A DNA stretch of 64,000 bases, taken from assembly GCF_900111615.1 (NCBI RefSeq), contig NZ_FOHU01000012.1, forward strand, positions 38,069-102,068. The letters are read 5' to 3'. Both the position numbers and the translations under genes were made by a program. Below, in pieces: positions 18,540-30,485 of this stretch. The notes beneath the pieces were generated by a model, which did no database searches, had not been told where the DNA came from, and saw only the letters and a program-made list of their open reading frames with translations. The stretch's first letter is position 1. Every line of letters begins with the position of its first letter. This DNA is from Natronincola peptidivorans. Lineage in GTDB: Bacteria > Bacillota > Clostridia > Peptostreptococcales > Natronincolaceae.

Positions 18540-19832
18540 ATGACAGGAAAAACAGTTGAAGTATCATTATTAGACTTAAGCCTAATGCTATCTGACGCCA
18601 TTGATTTAATAAACCCCACTTTAAATAATCACCATAAACAAGTAGCCTATATTGCCTATCATATAGGCAAAGAAATGAATCTATCACCAGATAAACAAAA
18701 TCAGATTATTATAGCTAGTCTGTTACACGATATTGGTGCGCTTACCCTCAAAGATAGGGTGGCATCACTACAATTTGAAATAGAAGACTCTAATCATCAT
18801 GCCTATATTGGATATCTCTTACTAAAAAACTATAAAAAGTTTAATGAAGCTGCTGAAATCATTAGATACCATCATCAACCATGGCAAGATGGAAAGGGAG
18901 AAGTAATTGATGGTGTAGCTATTCCAATAGAAAGTCACATTATCCATTTGGCAGATAGAATAGCAGTGTTAATAAAGAAAGACTTTGAAATACTATCCCA
19001 GGCGAAGGAAATAGTGAAGCACATTGAATCTAGATATATTCATATGTTTCATCCTAAAATATTAAAGGCTTTTAAGATAGTAATGAAAAAGGAAAGTTTT
19101 TGGTTTGATCTCATTTTTTCTTCTATTGATGATAAAATAAAAAAATTAAGTGGAAGCAAGAATCAATTCCTAGGTCTTGAAGAATTAATGGAAACCACAA
19201 AAATCTTTGCCTATATTATTGACTTTAGAAGCAGATTCACTTCTGTACATAGTAGCGGTGTGGCTGCTGTTGCTGAAGCATTAGCAAAAATACAGCATTG
19301 GAGTTGGGAAGACTGCTTAAAGATAAAAATAGCAGGATACCTACATGATATTGGTAAACTAGGTATACCCAGTGAAATTCTTGAAAAACCAGACAAATTA
19401 ACCAAGGAAGAGTACAGCATAATGAAAATACATCCCTATTATAGTTACCATCTATTAGACAAAATCCGGGCTTTTGATAATGATATAAAACAATATGCTG
19501 CCCTTCACCATGAACGTATAGATGGAACAGGATATCCTTTTCGCATTCAAGGAGAAGCATTGAAAGAAGGTAGCAAAATAATAGCTGTTGCAGATGTTTT
19601 CACAGCTATTACTGAAGAAAGGCCATATAGGAAAGGTATGAAGGAAATTGAAGCATTAAAAGTTCTAAACAAAATGGTTAATCGCAACGTAATAGATCCT
19701 CACTTAGTGAAGGTTCTAAGTGATAACTTTGCTAAAATAAATATAACAAGGATTCAAGCACAAGAAAAAGCGATGATAGAGTATAATAGTTTTAGAAAAA
19801 CTGCCAGAGTAAGGAGCAAGAAATATGCTTAA
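18540..19832 (+). CDS. double HD-domain protein with C-terminal HD-GYP phosphodiesterase
   Basis: Protein of 430 residues. The N-terminal HD-like domain (about 25-140) has LLHDIGAL and HH residues. The C-terminal domain (about 235-400) has the HD-GYP signatures YLHDIGKLGIP and HHERIDGTGYP. HD-GYP enzymes hydrolyse cyclic di-GMP or related cyclic dinucleotides with a metal centre. No sensor or membrane segment is visible. The start is the ATG at 18540 after GAGGTG. The stop overlaps the start of the NagZ-like gene by 8 nt, so the two are translationally coupled, though a functional link is not obvious. Confidence 0.88.
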   Translation: MTGKTVEVSLLDLSLMLSDAIDLINPTLNNHHKQVAYIAYHIGKEMNLSPDKQNQIIIASLLHDIGALTLKDRVASLQFEIEDSNHHAYIGYLLLKNYKKFNEAAEIIRYHHQPWQDGKGEVIDGVAIPIESHIIHLADRIAVLIKKDFEILSQAKEIVKHIESRYIHMFHPKILKAFKIVMKKESFWFDLIFSSIDDKIKKLSGSKNQFLGLEELMETTKIFAYIIDFRSRFTSVHSSGVAAVAEALAKIQHWSWEDCLKIKIAGYLHDIGKLGIPSEILEKPDKLTKEEYSIMKIHPYYSYHLLDKIRAFDNDIKQYAALHHERIDGTGYPFRIQGEALKEGSKIIAVADVFTAITEERPYRKGMKEIEALKVLNKMVNRNVIDPHLVKVLSDNFAKINITRIQAQEKAMIEYNSFRKTARVRSKKYA

Positions 19833-21144
19833 AAAATGTATATGGGTCTATTTCGTATTAATGATTGCCTTATTATTAAATGGATGTAATAGTACTAAAG
19901 ATTATTGGGACAATGATGATTTAGATACTTCATCAGAACCATTGGAAATTATAGAAAATCAAACAATTGAGGAATTAACGAATGCTAGTAATGAAGAGGA
20001 AGATATTTATGCTTACATAGATAGCTATATAGATGGTATGACCTTAGAAGAAAAAGTAGGACAGATATTCATGGCAGCCTTTCGACATAATGGAGAAAAT
20101 CTGCCTGTTACATATCTAGATGAAAAGACTAAGGAGTTAATAAAAAGTCATCATTTAGGCGGCATAATCTTTTTTGCTGAAAATATCGATACAGTTGAGC
20201 AAACAAAAAAGCTTATTAACAATATGCAGGCAATCAGTAAAACCCCTCTGTTTATCGCTATTGATGAAGAAGGTGGAATTGTTAGCAGGTTAAACAGCAG
20301 CAATGGAATGCCAGCTACAAAGCTGCCAGGGAACAAAGTTCTAGGGATGACAGAAAACCCTGAATTAGCCTATAAGGTAGGCAAACTATTGGGAAGAGAA
20401 TTATCTTCTTTAGGTTTTAATATGAATTTAGCCCCTGTAGCAGATGTTAACACAAATCCCAACAATCCTGTTATTGGAGAACGTTCCTTTGGTGACGATC
20501 CCCATAAGGTAGGAAAAATGGTAGGAAAAATGGTGCAAGGGATCCAAGAACAAAATATTAGTGCCGTAGTCAAACATTTCCCGGGACACGGAGACACTTC
20601 TCTAGATACTCATAAGGAAGCAGTAACTTTACATCATAATAGTGAAAGATTAAATGCAGTGGAATTCCATCCTTTTAAAAGTGGAATTCAAAAAGGTGTA
20701 GACGGTGTTATGCTTGCCCATATTATTGTCCCTAATATTACAGACAATAATTTACCAGCTACTTTTTCAGAGATTATTATAGAAGATATATTGAGAAACC
20801 AGCTAAAGCATAAAAGATTAATTATAACAGATGCTCTAGAAATGGCGGCTATTTCTAAACATTGGACTTCAGAAGAAGCAGCAGTATTAGCATTCCAAGC
20901 AGGAGCAGATATACTTCTGATGCCTGCATCTCTAGAGAAGGCTTATAATGGGCTATTAAGAGCTATAAGAGAGGGTGTAATACCAGAAACGAGGTTAGAA
21001 GATTCTGTAAGAAGAATTCTAATGATTAAGTATGAAAGAGGAATACTAGATTTTGAAGAGGCAATGATTGATCCATATAATATTTTAGGATCACAGGAAC
21101 ATCTACAAATTGTAGAGGAAATTTATCAGTATAATAACAAATAA
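19825..21144 (+). CDS. nagZ: NagZ-like beta-N-acetylhexosaminidase, lipoprotein
   Basis: Protein of 439 residues. A lipoprotein signal peptide (residues 1-20) ends in a lipobox with Cys at 21 (LLLNGC). The glycoside hydrolase family 3 TIM barrel (about 65-400) carries the NagZ hallmark KHFPGHGDTSLDTH. It removes GlcNAc from muropeptides in cell wall recycling and would sit on the outer face of the membrane. It lacks the C-terminal domains of large GH3 glucosidases. It overlaps the upstream HD-GYP gene by 8 nt. Confidence 0.92.
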   Translation: MLKKCIWVYFVLMIALLLNGCNSTKDYWDNDDLDTSSEPLEIIENQTIEELTNASNEEEDIYAYIDSYIDGMTLEEKVGQIFMAAFRHNGENLPVTYLDEKTKELIKSHHLGGIIFFAENIDTVEQTKKLINNMQAISKTPLFIAIDEEGGIVSRLNSSNGMPATKLPGNKVLGMTENPELAYKVGKLLGRELSSLGFNMNLAPVADVNTNPNNPVIGERSFGDDPHKVGKMVGKMVQGIQEQNISAVVKHFPGHGDTSLDTHKEAVTLHHNSERLNAVEFHPFKSGIQKGVDGVMLAHIIVPNITDNNLPATFSEIIIEDILRNQLKHKRLIITDALEMAAISKHWTSEEAAVLAFQAGADILLMPASLEKAYNGLLRAIREGVIPETRLEDSVRRILMIKYERGILDFEEAMIDPYNILGSQEHLQIVEEIYQYNNK

Positions 21145-21276
21145 AAAAATAGTAAGATCCCCACTAAATTTCCAAGGTGTTTTTTATACCATCTATGCAA
21201 TAGAAGTGTAAAATATGTTAAAATAGCATTAGCCTAAACAATAATTAAAAAATAAAGTGATGATAGGGGGCATAGT

Positions 21277-22164
21277 ATGTTTAAAGGAATTTACACACCA
21301 ATCATAACACCCTTTAAGGAAAATGAAGAAATTGACTTTGAGAAACTAAGGTATAATTTAGAAAAATGGGGAAAGACTCAGTTGGATGGCATTGTGGTTT
21401 TAGGTTCCAATGGAGAATTTATCTATTTAGCCCATGAAGAGAAATTGAAGGTAATTGAGTTTGTAATGAAGCACTGGAATAAGGATAAAAAAGTAATCGT
21501 AGGTACTACCTATGATTCCACCAAAGAAACCATAGCCTTTAGTAAGCAAGCTGCAGAATTTGGAGCTGATGCTGTGTTGGTACTGCCTCCACATTATTAT
21601 AAAGGCGGTATGAAGGAAGATGTTCTTTACCAGCATTTTATAGAAGTGGCTGATGCTTGTCCAATACCAGTAATGCTATATAATATGCCTGGGAATACAG
21701 GAATTAATATGTCATCTGCTTTAGTGGCAAAATTATCTAAACATACAAATATAGTAGGCATAAAAGACACCGCTGGAAACATCCTTCAATTGTCAGAAAT
21801 AATAAGAGATACTGATGAAGATTTTTCTGTATTTGCAGGTAATGCAGGCTATTTATTGCCAGCACTTTCTGTTGGAGCAAAAGGAGCTACAGTAGCTTTA
21901 GGGAATATATTACCTGAGGATTGCTGCAACTTGGTATCATTATTTAATGAAGGAAAGCTTCAAGAGGCAAAGAGGCTACAGTTAAAAATGTTGCAATTAA
22001 ATTTGACAGTAACAGGAGGGTTAGGAGTCCCAGCTCTAAAGGAAGCGATGGATTTACTGGGTTATCAAGGGGGCATGCCTCGACGGCCTTTGAGAGTATT
22101 ATCAGAAGATAATAAAAAAATAGTCAAGGACTTATTAATCAATTATGGAGCGTTGATAGAATAA
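21277..22164 (+). CDS. DapA-superfamily aldolase/synthase (4-hydroxy-2-oxoglutarate aldolase-like)
   Basis: Protein of 295 residues, class I aldolase TIM barrel of the DHDPS/NAL family. The Schiff-base Lys is in VGIKDTAGN, the Tyr in LYNMPGNTG, and the pyruvate-binding GSNGE loop is near 45. Dihydrodipicolinate synthase acts in lysine and dipicolinate formation. Several stretches (HYYKGG, ADACPIPVMLYNMPGNTG, GVPALKEAMD) recall the 4-hydroxy-2-oxoglutarate aldolase branch (HOGA1). It stands alone with no lysine gene beside it, so I leave the substrate open. An RBS (GGGGG) precedes the ATG. Confidence 0.85.
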   Translation: MFKGIYTPIITPFKENEEIDFEKLRYNLEKWGKTQLDGIVVLGSNGEFIYLAHEEKLKVIEFVMKHWNKDKKVIVGTTYDSTKETIAFSKQAAEFGADAVLVLPPHYYKGGMKEDVLYQHFIEVADACPIPVMLYNMPGNTGINMSSALVAKLSKHTNIVGIKDTAGNILQLSEIIRDTDEDFSVFAGNAGYLLPALSVGAKGATVALGNILPEDCCNLVSLFNEGKLQEAKRLQLKMLQLNLTVTGGLGVPALKEAMDLLGYQGGMPRRPLRVLSEDNKKIVKDLLINYGALIE

Positions 22165-22283
22165 GCAATTAAAACAAATAGAGTGAAACATAACAATCAT
22201 TTTTATGCAAGGGTAATGGTTATGACACTAAAAAATAGTTTATATATTGAATTATAAGAAAATACAAATATTTACTAATGTTA

Positions 22284-22312
22284 TTGCACGTACAAATAGA
22301 ACATGGTATAAT
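22284..22312 (+). promoter_or_regulatory. sigma-A promoter of uraA
   Basis: TTGCAC at 22284-22289 and TATAAT at 22307-22312 with a 17-bp spacer, immediately upstream of the first PyrR site. Confidence 0.85.
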
Positions 22313-22329
22313 CTTTTAGATAAGAATAA

Positions 22330-22432
22330 TCTTTAACTCAGTCCTGTGAGGCTGGCAAGATAGTGATATAGTCATCATATATGATTTAGGAAATCAATGT
22401 GACTTCTTGCCAGTTAGGCAAGAAGTCTTTTT
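22330..22432 (+). promoter_or_regulatory. PyrR-responsive transcription attenuator of uraA
   Basis: AGTCCTGTGAGGCT at 22340-22353 matches the PyrR binding-loop consensus. GGCAAGA at 22354-22360 can pair with TCTTGCC at 22405-22411 (antiterminator), in competition with the terminator GACTTCTTGCC/GGCAAGAAGTC at 22401-22427 plus T-run. A TCTT/AAGA lower stem beneath the PyrR loop would sequester the antiterminator strand. PyrR with UMP should therefore favour termination. Confidence 0.9.
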
Positions 22433-22457
22433 CTTATAAAAAAAGTTTTTAGTAATA

Positions 22458-22531
22458 CCTTTAAATCAGCCCTGTGAGGTTGAAAAGGGAGAAAACATAA
22501 TTTTCTCCTTTGATACAAATTAAAAGGAGGT
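22458..22531 (+). promoter_or_regulatory. second PyrR site with apparent Shine-Dalgarno switch
   Basis: A second PyrR loop, AGCCCTGTGAGGTT, lies at 22468-22481. Its lower stem CCTTT (22458-22462) with AAAGG (22484-22488) would compete with AAAGGGAGAAAA/TTTTCTCCTTT (22484-22511). If the latter is broken, CTCCTTT (22505-22511) is free to pair with the SD region AAAGGAG (22523-22529). No T-run follows, so this looks like translational and not transcriptional control. Pairings were found by eye only. Confidence 0.72.
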
Positions 22532-22539
22532 TTTTTAAA

Positions 22540-23808
22540 ATGACAGAGAATACTTTTACAAAAACAAACATTAAAATGAAAGATGGGACAACAACATTAA
22601 ATTCTGCTAAAAACATAATGCTAGCAATTCAGCATTTAGTAGCTATGTTTGGAGCAACAGTTTTGGTGCCAATGCTGACGGGATTAAATCCTTCAGTAGC
22701 ATTATTATCTGCAGGAGTAGGAACCTTATTATTTCATTTTGTCACATATGGAAAAGTACCCGTGTTCTTAGGTTCATCTTTTGCATTTATTCCTGTAATT
22801 GTCCAGGTGGGTAACCTGTATAATGGAGACTTAGCTTATGCTCAGGGAGGCATAGTAATAGCAGGTTTGATCTATGTGCTTATGTCCTTTGCTGTAAAAA
22901 AAGTTGGTGTAGAAAAAATAAAAAAATATTTACCGCCTCAGGTAGTTGGACCAATGATTATAGTAATTGGTTTGAACCTAGTACCAGTTGCTTATGGTAT
23001 GGCATCTGATCACTTTGTGGTAGCAGCTATAACACTATTTACAGCCTTGACCATTACTATAAAAGGCAGAGGATTTAGTAAACAGTTATCTATTTTGATT
23101 GCAGTAGTAGTGGGATATATTATATCTCTTAACTTAAGCTTGGTGGATACTGCAGTAATGAAAGAAGCAGAATTATTTGCAGTACCTAGCTTTACCTTGC
23201 CAAAGTTTGAGATAGGAGCTATAGCAATTATTGCACCAGTGGTACTAGCAGTATTTATGGAGCATATTGGGGATATAACAACAAATGGACAGGTGGTAGG
23301 TAAAAACTTTATAGAAGAACCTGGTCTAAATAGAACACTACTTGGAGATGGATTAGCAACATTGTTTGCAGGATTCATAGGCGGACCTGCTAATACAACC
23401 TATGGTGAAAACACTGGAGTACTAGCAATAACAAAAAACTATGATCCAGCCATTCTAAGAATAGCTGCAATACTAGCAATCATTCTAGGCTTTGTGGCTA
23501 AGATTGGAGGATTTCTGAGTACCATTCCTGTTGCGGTTATGGGAGGAATCAGCATGATGTTATTCAGTATGATTGCACTAATTGGTGTCAAAACTATTAA
23601 GACGAACAATGTAAAATTCAATCTGAATAATGTAGTAATCATGGTTTCTATATTGGTGTTAGGACTTGGAGCTGGACATTTAGAAGCAATATTTGGTATC
23701 TCAATTGGTATTCCAGTTACAGAAACAGTGAAAATTACGGGTTTAAGCTTAGCAGCGATTATTGGTGTTGTTTTAAACGCAGTTTTAAATAGAAAACAAA
23801 TGGCTTAA
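22540..23808 (+). CDS. uraA: uracil permease (nucleobase:cation symporter 2)
   Basis: Protein of 422 residues from the ATG at 22540, 10 nt after AAAGGAGG. About 14 hydrophobic segments. NCS2 signatures: NIMLAIQHLVAMFGATVLVP at the start, the substrate-site Glu in MEHIGDITTNGQV, and GGPANTTYGENTGVLAIT. It imports uracil with protons. The two PyrR-type RNA elements upstream support a pyrimidine substrate and repression when UMP is plentiful. Confidence 0.95.
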   Translation: MTENTFTKTNIKMKDGTTTLNSAKNIMLAIQHLVAMFGATVLVPMLTGLNPSVALLSAGVGTLLFHFVTYGKVPVFLGSSFAFIPVIVQVGNLYNGDLAYAQGGIVIAGLIYVLMSFAVKKVGVEKIKKYLPPQVVGPMIIVIGLNLVPVAYGMASDHFVVAAITLFTALTITIKGRGFSKQLSILIAVVVGYIISLNLSLVDTAVMKEAELFAVPSFTLPKFEIGAIAIIAPVVLAVFMEHIGDITTNGQVVGKNFIEEPGLNRTLLGDGLATLFAGFIGGPANTTYGENTGVLAITKNYDPAILRIAAILAIILGFVAKIGGFLSTIPVAVMGGISMMLFSMIALIGVKTIKTNNVKFNLNNVVIMVSILVLGLGAGHLEAIFGISIGIPVTETVKITGLSLAAIIGVVLNAVLNRKQMA

Positions 23809-23825
23809 TTGATAAAATAAATATA

Positions 23826-23894
23826 CAAAAAGAGAAAACTCCTCTTGAGGACTAAGTAATTTGACTTAGGCTTTGAAGAGGAGTTTTTTTATGT
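23826..23894 (+). terminator. terminator of uraA
   Basis: AAACTCCTCTT and AAGAGGAGTTT form a long outer stem enclosing a second small hairpin (CTAAGTAATTTGACTTAG), then a run of T. Confidence 0.88.
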
Positions 23895-23972
23895 ATGATA
23901 TTAAGAAAAAGTAAAATAATAAGTGATAAGGATAAAATACCAATAATTAATTCTATTATTAAATAGATCTAA

Positions 23973-27515
<3,543 letters not shown>

Positions 27516-27518
27516 AAA

Positions 27519-27561
27519 AAACATAAGAAAAGGGACTAAGATAGTCCCTTTTCTTATGTTT
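27519..27561. terminator. bidirectional terminator between nifJ and the DUF3787 gene
   Basis: A nearly perfect palindrome (ACATAAGAAAAGGGACTA and its complement, 3-nt loop) lies between convergent genes, with T-rich flank on the plus strand. Confidence 0.85.
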
Positions 27562-27601
27562 AAAACCCAGTTCATCTTGGAAGGATTGAAAAATATAATC
27601 T

Positions 27602-27769
27602 TTATTTTTGATTTGTATCAACATATTCCTTGGCATTTTTAACTTCTATTTCATTTGGAATAGGAACTCTTGATTCAGGCTTTATGCTTTCAATATTAGC
27701 CCATGCAGCAGTTTTATGATTCTCTATAGTTCTACCTAAGTTTTTTTCTTTATATTTATTTTTAGCCAT
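27602..27769 (-). CDS. DUF3787-family small protein (spore-surface type)
   Basis: A 55-residue protein beginning MAKNKYKEKNLGRTIENHKT and ending with an acidic, Lys-rich tail. AAGGAGG lies 6 nt before the ATG on the minus strand. The motif HKTAAWANIE.....SRVPIP is characteristic of the DUF3787 family, small clostridial proteins, one of which in C. difficile is named as a spore surface protein. No signal peptide or membrane segment. Monocistronic, convergent with nifJ. Function beyond the spore link is unknown. Confidence 0.78.
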   Translation of the reverse strand: MAKNKYKEKNLGRTIENHKTAAWANIESIKPESRVPIPNEIEVKNAKEYVDTNQK

Positions 27770-28100
27770 AAAAATCCCTCCTTAATACTATTATTTTCAA
27801 GAAAGGATCATTATATGACTACCACTATCATGTAAAAATAACCCTAAGAAGGAATTGGTATTAAAGTTTTTCAGTTATATTATAATGTGCCCTTTAAAAT
27901 ATTGAGAAAACAGATACTTTCACTAAAGATACATTTGTTATAGGTATATATTGTTACGATTTATAGAATACAGTTATAAATATATTATCAAGTATTTAGT
28001 AGGTTATTTACAAGTTGGGCTAAAAGTATCATCTTTAAACAAAGTATGTTACACTATAATTAGAATAATTATAACAGAATTATTAAGGGGTAATAAAAAC
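27770..28100 (+). other. intergenic region without a recognised gene
   Basis: Very AT-rich divergent region between the DUF3787 gene and the beta-lactamase-like gene. It must hold both promoters; several TATAAT-like hexamers are present but none has a convincing -35 partner. An open frame extends from TTG 27951 into the downstream gene, but it has no RBS and looks non-coding. Confidence 0.5.
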
Positions 28101-29150
28101 ATGAGGAAGGTAGAAAAACTAATTGATGAAGATATTAAAAAAATAATGTTCTATCAAGATATTCCTGGATTATCTCTGATGATTACAGATGATAAAAGTA
28201 TACTCTACAGCAAAGGCTATGGTGTTGCTAGTATAGCAACAAAGTTGCCTATAACAGAAAATACAATTTTTCATATGGCATCAATAACAAAGCTGTTTGT
28301 TGCCACAGGTATTATGCAATTGGTTGAAAAAGGAAAAATAGAACTTAATAAAACTGTTAGTAGTTACATATCAGACTTGCAATTAAGAGATAATAGATTT
28401 AACAAAATAACAGTACTTCAAATGTTATCTCATACATCTGGGTTACCAGATTGTCAAGATTATGGATGGCATCATCCAGAATATGATGAAGAAGCTTTAA
28501 AAAGATATGTAGAGGGATTAAAGAATATTTCTTTACTATGGGAGCCAGGAGTGAGGTTTCATTATAGCAATATAGCTTATGAAGTATTAGGATACTTAAT
28601 AGAAATCGTTACAGGCATGACTTTTGAAGCCTATATTGACGAAAGGATATTGAGGCCTTTAGGAATGAAGCATAGTACTTTATTATACAGAGAAAATACT
28701 GATGATATAGCTATACCACATATTAAAAATACAGAAAAAAAAGTTGTACTTTCTAATGTCTATCCTTACAACAGGTCTCATGCCCCCAGTTCTACTTTGA
28801 CATCTAATGTATTAGATATGAGTAAATGGGCAATAGGCAGTTTAAACTTAGGCATCTTAAAGAATGAAAGAATACTACAAGAGATTAGCTATAAAAAAAT
28901 GTGGGATCCCGTAATAGATATCAATAATAACCAAGAAAAGATTGGATTAGGCTGGCTTATAGGTAAACATAGAGAATACGATATCTTAGGACATGAAGGA
29001 AGCGATATAGGCTTTAGAACAAGCTTTGCAATAATACCAGAAAAAAAACTATCAGTAGGTGTGTTTGCCAATCTTGACAATGTCTCTACAAGAAAAATAA
29101 TGAGAAGAGTTTTTGATTTCTTACTGGGGATAGAACCCAAAAAACTATAG
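28101..29150 (+). CDS. serine beta-lactamase-like hydrolase (class C/EstB family)
   Basis: Protein of 349 residues from the ATG at 28101, which has AAGGGG upstream. Residues form the penicillin-binding-like fold: nucleophile motif S61-I-T-K64 (HMASITKLF), YSN motif in HYSNIAYEVLG, and a C-terminal HEGSDIGF replacing KTG. Such proteins are D-aminopeptidases, esterases or peptidoglycan-trimming enzymes, and few are real lactamases. No signal peptide is seen in the chosen frame, so it may be cytoplasmic. A membrane transporter gene follows at 24 nt. Confidence 0.87.
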   Translation: MRKVEKLIDEDIKKIMFYQDIPGLSLMITDDKSILYSKGYGVASIATKLPITENTIFHMASITKLFVATGIMQLVEKGKIELNKTVSSYISDLQLRDNRFNKITVLQMLSHTSGLPDCQDYGWHHPEYDEEALKRYVEGLKNISLLWEPGVRFHYSNIAYEVLGYLIEIVTGMTFEAYIDERILRPLGMKHSTLLYRENTDDIAIPHIKNTEKKVVLSNVYPYNRSHAPSSTLTSNVLDMSKWAIGSLNLGILKNERILQEISYKKMWDPVIDINNNQEKIGLGWLIGKHREYDILGHEGSDIGFRTSFAIIPEKKLSVGVFANLDNVSTRKIMRRVFDFLLGIEPKKL

Positions 29151-29174
29151 AAAAAAATGCAAGTGGAGGTAACT

Positions 29175-29957
29175 ATGCAGTCTATTATCCAAGGAGTTAT
29201 TTTAGGCTTTATTATTGTTTTACCGGGAATGAGCGGAGGAACGGTATTTCTTATTTTTGGCATCTACGAGAATATGCTGAAGGATTTGGTGAAATTTAAT
29301 GTGAGACCATATCTACCATTATTATTAGGGACAATTATTGGTATTTTTGGTGGGGGCATGATATTTGCACTATTTTTTGAAGCCTTTCGAGATGAGACAG
29401 CTGTTTTTTTAATGGGATGCTTAATAGCTTCTATTAAACCTGTTTTAAAAGGTTGTCCAAAGGTTAATCCCAAAAGGTTAATTTTTTTAACTAGCGGTTT
29501 ATTACTAGGATTATTTATGGGTGGGGAACCCATGGGTATAGTAATGGGAAGTGAAAATATTAGCTGGTTATTACTGTTTATTGGAGGGGCAGTGTCTAGT
29601 GCTGCTATGATAATCCCAGGCATTCCTGGCAGCACTATATTAATCGTATTAGGTATTTATGATAATATATTATTTGCTATTAAGGAATTACAATTAGGGA
29701 TTCTTATATTTTTTGGAGTCGGCAGTCTTATAGGGATTTTTTCATTAGCAAAGATATTGAATATCATTTATGAAAAGTATAGAAGTCTTATCTCTTACTT
29801 CTTTGCGGGATTAATCCTTGGTTCCTCGAGAGCATTATTACCCTATACTCTTGACCTTTCTATTGTCGTCATATTTATTGTAGGTTTTGGACTAGTATGG
29901 ATCTGGAGTGGCAAAAAAGATCATAGTATAGATAAATTAAGGGAAGATGGGACATAG
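29175..29957 (+). CDS. DUF368/PopT-family polyprenyl-phosphate transporter
   Basis: Protein of 260 residues, ATG at 29175 after GTGGAGGT. It has about eight hydrophobic segments and two related halves with similar openings: GFIIVLPGMSGGTVFLIFGIYE (about 11-32) and the AAMIIPGIPGSTILIVLGIYD region (about 140-165). This repeated PGxxG(G/S)T motif is the DUF368 signature. Members were recently shown to recycle undecaprenyl phosphate across the membrane for cell wall synthesis. It is 24 nt downstream of a penicillin-binding-fold hydrolase, consistent with an envelope role. Confidence 0.88.
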   Translation: MQSIIQGVILGFIIVLPGMSGGTVFLIFGIYENMLKDLVKFNVRPYLPLLLGTIIGIFGGGMIFALFFEAFRDETAVFLMGCLIASIKPVLKGCPKVNPKRLIFLTSGLLLGLFMGGEPMGIVMGSENISWLLLFIGGAVSSAAMIIPGIPGSTILIVLGIYDNILFAIKELQLGILIFFGVGSLIGIFSLAKILNIIYEKYRSLISYFFAGLILGSSRALLPYTLDLSIVVIFIVGFGLVWIWSGKKDHSIDKLREDGT

Positions 29958-30207
29958 CAATAAAAACAAATAGTGTAATAATTTTACCCTAACAAAACTT
30001 ACAATTTCTACTCATATTTTTATTAATGAATTAATATAATAATAAAAATGAACAAGCCATAAAATCTGACTAAATTCAAAGGGATATTTTACTCCCATTG
30101 AATAATAACCCAAGCAATTTATGTAGCCTTTGGATTATCCTTGGATTAACAAGAATTCAAACAACATACCAAGAGGGTGTTTTGGCATATTGAGTGGAGG
30201 TGGAGGA

Positions 30208-30321
30208 ATGAAAGTTTTTATATTTTCAGGGAAGGTCAGGGACTTAAGAAGCTATTTGTTTCAATGGAGAATGAAGGAAAGTATACAAAACTCTAGATTG
30301 GTTAATGAGCCTCGCGAATAA
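30208..30321 (+). CDS. small basic ORF (37 residues), possibly MciZ-like
   Basis: ATG at 30208 follows GGAGGTGGAGG. The peptide starts MKVFIFSGKVRDLRSYLFQW and ends with a charged tail. The pattern GK..(D/E)(L/I)R..L..(W/Y) recalls MciZ, the FtsZ-inhibiting mother-cell peptide of Bacillus (about 40 residues), but the match is weak. A terminator overlaps its stop codon, as expected for a real short gene. Reality of the ORF is likely; its function is unproven. Confidence 0.5.
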   Translation: MKVFIFSGKVRDLRSYLFQWRMKESIQNSRLVNEPRE

Positions 30322-30337
30322 TAAAGCGAGGCTTTCA
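30308..30337 (+). terminator. terminator of the 37-residue ORF
   Basis: GCCTCGC (30309-30315) and GCGAGGC (30326-30332) form a GC-rich stem followed by TTTC. The stem includes the last codons of the small ORF. Confidence 0.75.
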
Positions 30338-30485
30338 ACTTCATATAATAATTTAATCATAATAATTTACTGTAATATTGAAAATAAAGAAATAATTATG
30401 ATAATATAGTTGTATGCAATATTGAAGGCGAGTAAAAGCAAATGTTGATAGAAAAAGATTATCTTCTCAAAGGTCAGGTGAGAGC

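Noticed and set aside
27951..28100. N-terminal extension of the beta-lactamase-like protein
   Set aside because: Starts with TTG without an RBS; the ATG at 28101 has a good RBS and yields the normal family start.
30340..30485. cyclic di-GMP riboswitch before the GGDEF/HD-GYP gene
   Set aside because: No conserved GEMM core motifs are visible, only AT-rich sequence.
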